NCBI GenBank assembly: GCA_040235565.1
Contig: JBECLA010000051.1
Location: 1 to 15,844 of the forward strand
From: JAHEIJ01 sp040235565
GTDB lineage: Bacteria > Pseudomonadota > Gammaproteobacteria > UBA6429 > Thiohalophilaceae
Direction: 5' to 3'
Length of the DNA stretch: 15,844 nt
The notes beneath the pieces are model-generated. The model did not search any database and was not told the DNA's origin. It worked only from the letters and a program-made list of their open reading frames with translations. Both the position numbers and the translations under genes were made by a program. Each line of letters opens with the position of its first letter. Positions within the stretch are counted from its first letter, which is position 1. Below, one piece after another: positions 12,255 to 15,844 of the stretch.

Positions 12255-13400
12255 TTAATCCGCCTGACGACGCAAAAACGCCGGAATATCCAGATATTCC
12301 ATGCTTGACTCGCCATTCCCGGGATATTTTTCCGTCGCGGCCTTGTTACGGATCACGGTCGGTCGATCCAGCTGGCCGTAGTCCACCTGGCCTTCCGCCG
12401 TCTTATCAACGACCAGTTTGACCGGCTTCTCACCAAAATGTTCAGCCTGACCCAGGCCGGTGGCGACAACTGTGACGCGTAACTCACCCTGCATTTCCGG
12501 ATCAATCACCGTCCCCACGACCACGGTGGCATTTTCCGACGCAAAGCTTTTGACCGTATTGCCAACTTCTTCAAATTCACCGATGGACATGTCCATACCC
12601 GCCGTCACGTTCACCAGGATGCCCCGCGCGCCGGCCAGGTTGACGTCTTCCAGCAAGGGACTGGCGATGGCGGCTTCGGCCGCTTCGCGGGCGCGCTCTT
12701 CGCCGGTCGCCCGACCCGACCCCATCATCGCCATGCCCATTTCGGACATCACCGTGCGCACATCGGCAAAGTCGACGTTGATCAGTCCCGGACGGGTAAT
12801 CAGCTCGGCAATGCCCTGCACCGCGCCCAGAAGCACATCATTGGCCGCCTTGAACGCATCCAGCAGGCTGATGTTTTTGCCCAGTACGGAGAGCAACTTT
12901 TCATTAGGAATCGTGATGAGGGAATCCACGAAGCCTTTCAGCTCATCAATCCCATCCCCGGCCACTTCACTGCGCTTTTTACCCTCGAACGGAAACGGGC
13001 GGGTCACCACGGCGACGGTCAGGATCCCCATTTCCTTGGCAACCTGGGCGACTACCGGCGCTCCCCCGGTCCCGGTCCCGCCCCCCATACCGGCGGTAAT
13101 GAAGACCATGTCCGCCCCGTCCAGCACTTCCTGAATCCGTTCCCGATCTTCCATTGCTGCCTGGCGACCGATATCCGGATTCGCACCCGCCCCCAGGCCT
13201 TTGGTGATGTTGCCACCCAGTTGCAGCACGGTCCGGGCCGACGTGTTTTTCAATGCCTGTGAATCGGTATTGGCCACAATGAAGTCCACCCCGTCGATGT
13301 TCTGGACCACCATGTGCTCGACGGCGTTACCACCGCCACCGCCTACCCCGATCACCTTGATTACAGCACTCTGACTGTAGGTATCCATTAACTCAAACAT
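12255..13400 (-). CDS. ftsZ: Cell division protein FtsZ
   Basis: FtsZ is the tubulin-like GTPase that polymerises into the Z-ring at the division site and recruits the divisome. The product has 381 residues, very close to E. coli (383). It shows the GTP-binding GGGGGN (20-25), the tubulin signature GGGTGTG (106-112), the T7-loop catalytic segment NVDFAD (208-213) that completes the neighbouring subunit's active site, a short variable linker (about 317-365), and the conserved C-terminal peptide DIPAFLRRQAD. That peptide binds FtsA, ZipA and ZapD in homologues. The ATG at 13400 has a near-perfect ribosome-binding site, in keeping with high expression. It is 34 bases downstream of ftsA. Nothing is unusual apart from the structured 3' flank. 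Confidence 0.99.
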   Translation of the reverse strand: MFELMDTYSQSAVIKVIGVGGGGGNAVEHMVVQNIDGVDFIVANTDSQALKNTSARTVLQLGGNITKGLGAGANPDIGRQAAMEDRERIQEVLDGADMVFITAGMGGGTGTGGAPVVAQVAKEMGILTVAVVTRPFPFEGKKRSEVAGDGIDELKGFVDSLITIPNEKLLSVLGKNISLLDAFKAANDVLLGAVQGIAELITRPGLINVDFADVRTVMSEMGMAMMGSGRATGEERAREAAEAAIASPLLEDVNLAGARGILVNVTAGMDMSIGEFEEVGNTVKSFASENATVVVGTVIDPEMQGELRVTVVATGLGQAEHFGEKPVKLVVDKTAEGQVDYGQLDRPTVIRNKAATEKYPGNGESSMEYLDIPAFLRRQAD

Positions 13401-13408
13401 ATTTCACC

Positions 13409-13414
13409 CCTCCT
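13409..13414 (-). promoter_or_regulatory. ftsZ: Strong ribosome-binding site of ftsZ
   Basis: On the minus strand AGGAGG lies 8 bases before the ftsZ ATG, within a purine-rich GAGGAGGGG stretch. It is the strongest Shine-Dalgarno sequence noted in the window. Confidence 0.8.
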
Positions 13415-13434
13415 CGTTGACACACAAACGGTTG

Positions 13435-14670
13435 TTAAAAATTACCCTGAAACCAGCTTTTCATCTTGCGCCACACACCATTGAAACCTGTGCCCATCCG
13501 GGTCTCGGCTTCTCGCATGGTGCGGTTCTGATAACCAAACAGCAGCAACCCGACACCGGTGGAATAAATCGGGTTGCGCACGACATCCACCAGGCCGGCG
13601 ACGTACTGGGGGGTCCCCAAACGCACCGGCATGTGAAAAATTTCCTCGGCCAATTCCACCGCGCCTTCCATCTTGGAACTGCCCCCGGTGAGCACCACGC
13701 CCGCGGCGCACAGATCCTCGAAGCCACTGCGCCGCAACTCGGCCTGGATCAGGGTGAAGAGCTCCTCGTAGCGAGGCTCAACCACTTCGGCCAGGGTCTG
13801 GCGCGCCAACCGACGATCCGGACGTTCACCCACGCTCGGTACCTCGATGGTTTCTTCCACCGAGGCCAGTTGGGTCAGGGCACAGGCGTATTTAATTTTG
13901 ATTTCTTCGGCATGCTGGGTCGGCGTACGTAATGCCACGGCGATGTCATTGGTCACCTGATCCCCGGCGATGGGAATCACCGCGGTGTGCCGAATCGCGC
14001 CTTCGGTAAAGACCGCGATGTCGGTGGTGCCGCCGCCAATGTCCACCAGGCAGACCCCCAGTTCCTTTTCATCGTCCGTCAGCACGGAGTGACTGGAGGC
14101 CAGTTGTTCCAGGATGATGTCATCCACTTCCAGACCGCAGCGACGCACACACTTGATGATGTTCTGTGCCGCACTCACTGCCCCGGTCACCATGTGCACC
14201 TTGGCTTCCAGCCGCACACCGGACATTCCCACCGGTTCACGAATGCTTTCCTGCGTGTCGATGATGAATTCCTGTGGCAGGATATGCAGAATTTTCTGAT
14301 CGGCCGGGATCGCTACCGCGCGTGCCGCATCGATCACCCGTTCCACGTCATAGGGCGTGACTTCCTTATCCCGGATCGCCACGATGCCGTGGGAGTTCAG
14401 GCTGCGCACGTGGCTGCCTGCAATCCCGGCATAGACCGAGTGGATCTGGCAGCCGGCCATCAGTTCGGCTTCCTCCACGGCCCGCTGAATCGATTGCACG
14501 GTCGATTCGATATTCACCACCACACCCTTTTTTAACCCGCGTGACGGATGGGAACCGAGCCCAATGATTTCAATTTCATTATCCGGCGTGACCTCACCGA
14601 CAATTGCCACCACTTTCGATGTGCCGATATCCAGGCCGACGATCAGGTTCTTTTCCATTTTCTTTGACAT
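13435..14670 (-). CDS. ftsA: Cell division protein FtsA
   Basis: FtsA is the actin-like ATPase that tethers FtsZ filaments to the cytoplasmic membrane and signals to downstream divisome proteins. The product has 411 residues from the ATG at 14670. Actin-fold phosphate loops are visible: GLDIGTSK (12-19), LVDIGGGTTDIAVF (phosphate 2 loop) and VVLTGGSSKM (adenosine motif). The family's 1C domain lies roughly between residues 85 and 165. The C-terminus (VWRKMKSWFQGNF) is the amphipathic membrane-targeting helix. The frame is open further upstream into ftsQ, but the residues there do not match the family. The chosen ATG lies 7 bases after the ftsQ stop; an ATG four codons later (14658) is possible. 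A G-rich stretch upstream serves as ribosome-binding site. Confidence 0.98.
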   Translation of the reverse strand: MSKKMEKNLIVGLDIGTSKVVAIVGEVTPDNEIEIIGLGSHPSRGLKKGVVVNIESTVQSIQRAVEEAELMAGCQIHSVYAGIAGSHVRSLNSHGIVAIRDKEVTPYDVERVIDAARAVAIPADQKILHILPQEFIIDTQESIREPVGMSGVRLEAKVHMVTGAVSAAQNIIKCVRRCGLEVDDIILEQLASSHSVLTDDEKELGVCLVDIGGGTTDIAVFTEGAIRHTAVIPIAGDQVTNDIAVALRTPTQHAEEIKIKYACALTQLASVEETIEVPSVGERPDRRLARQTLAEVVEPRYEELFTLIQAELRRSGFEDLCAAGVVLTGGSSKMEGAVELAEEIFHMPVRLGTPQYVAGLVDVVRNPIYSTGVGLLLFGYQNRTMREAETRMGTGFNGVWRKMKSWFQGNF

Positions 14671-14677
14671 TACGCCG

Positions 14678-15460
14678 TCACCCCCGCGACTCGCTCTTGA
14701 CCCGTGTCGTTGTGTTATTCCACTGCACTGCCATACCGTTGCTGTAACGCAAATCCACCCGGTGTATTTGCGCGGCATGCTGTGCCAGCGTTTTCTGATA
14801 AACCTTCACAAACCGCTGTAACCGGGCAAACCGTTCTTCCCGGCCCAGTACCAGTTCAATATCGTTATGCAGTCGCAGTTGCACCGCACGGCGTTCATCC
14901 AGGCGCAAACCGACGATATGCAAATCCAGTGGCGCCAACTGGCCTGACAAATCCCGGTACAGCTCCGTGATGGTTTGCTGCATGCCCGCTGGCGCGGAAA
15001 AGCGCGGTAACTGCTGGAACTGGCCATCCTCTGCCGGAGTGAATAATTCGCCATGTGTATTCACCAGGCCGCCTTCGGCCCAGCTCGCCAACGGCTGTTG
15101 CTCCACCACATGGATGACCACCGTATCCGGCCAGACACGCCGCACACTGGCGGTTTTCACCCACGCCAGTTGCTCCACCGTTTTTCGCAGCGATGCCACC
15201 TCGATGTTGAAGTACCCACCCTGCACATTCTGCAGAACCGAATCGCGTAACATGGCTTCATTCACATGCACCAATGCACCCTGAACACGGATCTTGCGAA
15301 TCGGTAACGTCAGGGGATCCGCCAGATGCTGTAGCAGCAAGCCGAGCAACAGACCCGCCAGCAGCACCACTCCACCCCGCCCCAGCCAGGCAGTTTTGAA
15401 CTGCGGCCATTTGTGTTCAGTCCGGAGGATGGCCTGACCCTGACTAACCCGTGCGAACAT
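14678..15460 (-). CDS. ftsQ: Cell division protein FtsQ
   Basis: FtsQ is a bitopic inner-membrane protein that links early cytoplasmic divisome components with FtsB, FtsL and the septal synthase. The product has 260 residues from the ATG at 15460. It has a short basic cytoplasmic tail, one transmembrane helix (about 29-47), a POTRA domain (about 53-122, including IRKIRVQGALVHVN and VVIHVVEQQPLASW), then the beta domain with GELFTP and the YxKTL region near the end. The start at 15460 is chosen because AGGAGG sits 6 bases upstream; an in-frame ATG at 15475 lacks a ribosome-binding site. The start overlaps the end of ddl by 17 bases, so translation is probably coupled. Confidence 0.96.
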   Translation of the reverse strand: MFARVSQGQAILRTEHKWPQFKTAWLGRGGVVLLAGLLLGLLLQHLADPLTLPIRKIRVQGALVHVNEAMLRDSVLQNVQGGYFNIEVASLRKTVEQLAWVKTASVRRVWPDTVVIHVVEQQPLASWAEGGLVNTHGELFTPAEDGQFQQLPRFSAPAGMQQTITELYRDLSGQLAPLDLHIVGLRLDERRAVQLRLHNDIELVLGREERFARLQRFVKVYQKTLAQHAAQIHRVDLRYSNGMAVQWNNTTTRVKSESRG

Positions 15461-15844
15461 GCGCTGCCTCCTCATCGGTGTTAAGAGTCTGGGCGAGGAT
15501 CCGTAGCACCAGTTGATCGAAATCGATGTCCGCCGCCCTGGCCGCCATCGGCACCAGACTGTGATCAGTCATCCCCGGAACCGTATTCAACTCGATCACA
15601 AATGGCGTGCCGTCCTGGGTACACATGATGTCAACCCGGCCCCAGCCCTCCGCGCCAAGCGCCTGAAAAGCCGCCAGTGCCAGACGTTGCAGGCGTTGCT
15701 CTTCTTCGGGTATCAGCCCACAAGGACATAAATAACGGGTATCGTTGGCCTGGTACTTGGCCTCGTAATCGTAAAAGTCTCGCGGCGTTTCCAGACAAAT
15801 CGCCGGCAGGGGGGTGTCCCCCAGAATGGCAACGGTGTATTCCT
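15444..15844 (-). CDS. ddl: D-alanine--D-alanine ligase (DdlB type), 3' part only
   Basis: Partial gene: the frame is open to the right edge and gives 132 residues before the TAG at 15446-15444. Ddl joins two D-alanines with ATP for the peptidoglycan precursor. The fragment covers the C-terminal ATP-grasp region. It begins EYTVAILGD, then FYDYEAKYQAND (omega-loop region), then GWGRVDIM, and the metal-binding segment FVIELNTVPGMTDHSLVP, in which E and N ligate magnesium and the Ser/Leu contact the product. It ends with QLVLRILAQ and a short tail. The position upstream of and overlapping ftsQ is the standard division-cluster order. The N-terminal half lies outside the window. Confidence 0.97.
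   Translation of the reverse strand, partial: EYTVAILGDTPLPAICLETPRDFYDYEAKYQANDTRYLCPCGLIPEEEQRLQRLALAAFQALGAEGWGRVDIMCTQDGTPFVIELNTVPGMTDHSLVPMAARAADIDFDQLVLRILAQTLNTDEEAAHVRTG
15467..15472 (-). promoter_or_regulatory. ftsQ: Ribosome-binding site that fixes the ftsQ start
   Basis: On the minus strand AGGAGG lies 6 bases before the ATG at 15460 and downstream of the alternative ATG at 15475. This spacing favours the shorter FtsQ. The site lies within the coding sequence of ddl. Confidence 0.7.

Noticed and set aside
12123..12308. A 61-codon open frame on the plus strand across the ftsZ-lpxC gap
   Set aside because: No ribosome-binding site, overlaps the end of ftsZ in antisense, and the product is low-information hydrophobic sequence. 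A chance frame in AT-rich DNA is more likely.
12460..13134. A 224-codon open frame on the plus strand inside ftsZ
   Set aside because: Antisense shadow of ftsZ. The Ser/Thr/Pro-rich product reflects the complement of ftsZ codons; no recognisable domain.
13987..14535. A 182-codon open frame on the plus strand inside ftsA
   Set aside because: Antisense shadow rich in His, Asp and Gly. No start signal and no known fold.
14671..14778. N-terminal extension of FtsA up to 14778
   Set aside because: The extra 36 residues overlap ftsQ coding sequence and do not resemble any FtsA. The family N-terminus begins at or after 14670.

Overview
This window looks like chromosomal core sequence from a gammaproteobacterium of moderate G+C. 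The evidence is the gene order: ddl-ftsQ-ftsA-ftsZ-lpxC (the distal end of the division and cell wall cluster), dciA, an M23 peptidase gene and secA, next to pilC-pilD-coaE-zapD-yacG. ZapD and YacG are typical of gammaproteobacteria and betaproteobacteria. The use of DciA (DUF721) points away from the enteric DnaC lineage. I cannot name the genus from sequence alone. I see no rRNA, tRNA, CRISPR array, insertion sequence or phage gene, and no stretch longer than about 240 bases lacks a gene.

Layout. Positions 1-2970 read rightward: the 3' end of pilC, then pilD (prepilin peptidase), coaE (last step of CoA synthesis), zapD (FtsZ-ring factor) and yacG (gyrase inhibitor). zapD and yacG overlap at an ATGA junction. 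Positions 2990-10559 read leftward. In transcription order they are an M23 peptidase, a CapA-like lipoprotein, secA, argJ, a Nudix/ThiE-like fusion, and a small membrane-anchored FixH/YtkA-like protein of unknown role. The last five junctions are 143, 11, 4 and -4 bases apart after a 30-base gap between the first two. dciA (10644-11090) reads rightward, divergent from the M23 gene and convergent with lpxC. Positions 11104-15844 read leftward: ddl (3' part only), ftsQ, ftsA, ftsZ and lpxC.

Function. Most genes serve envelope growth and division: a D-Ala-D-Ala precursor (Ddl), divisome assembly (FtsQ, FtsA, FtsZ, ZapD), lipid A (LpxC), peptidoglycan hydrolysis (M23 protein), protein export (SecA) and pilus pre-protein processing (PilD). 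CoaE, ArgJ, YacG, DciA and the Nudix protein cover cofactor, arginine, topology, replication and nucleotide-sanitation roles.

Novelty. I found no clearly new multi-gene system. The least explained items are: the ThiE-like half of the Nudix fusion, which lacks the canonical metal-binding residues; the Met/Cys-containing FixH/YtkA-like protein translationally coupled to it; the CapA-like lipoprotein between the M23 gene and secA; and some structured non-coding DNA upstream of secA, between dciA and the M23 gene, and between ftsZ and lpxC.
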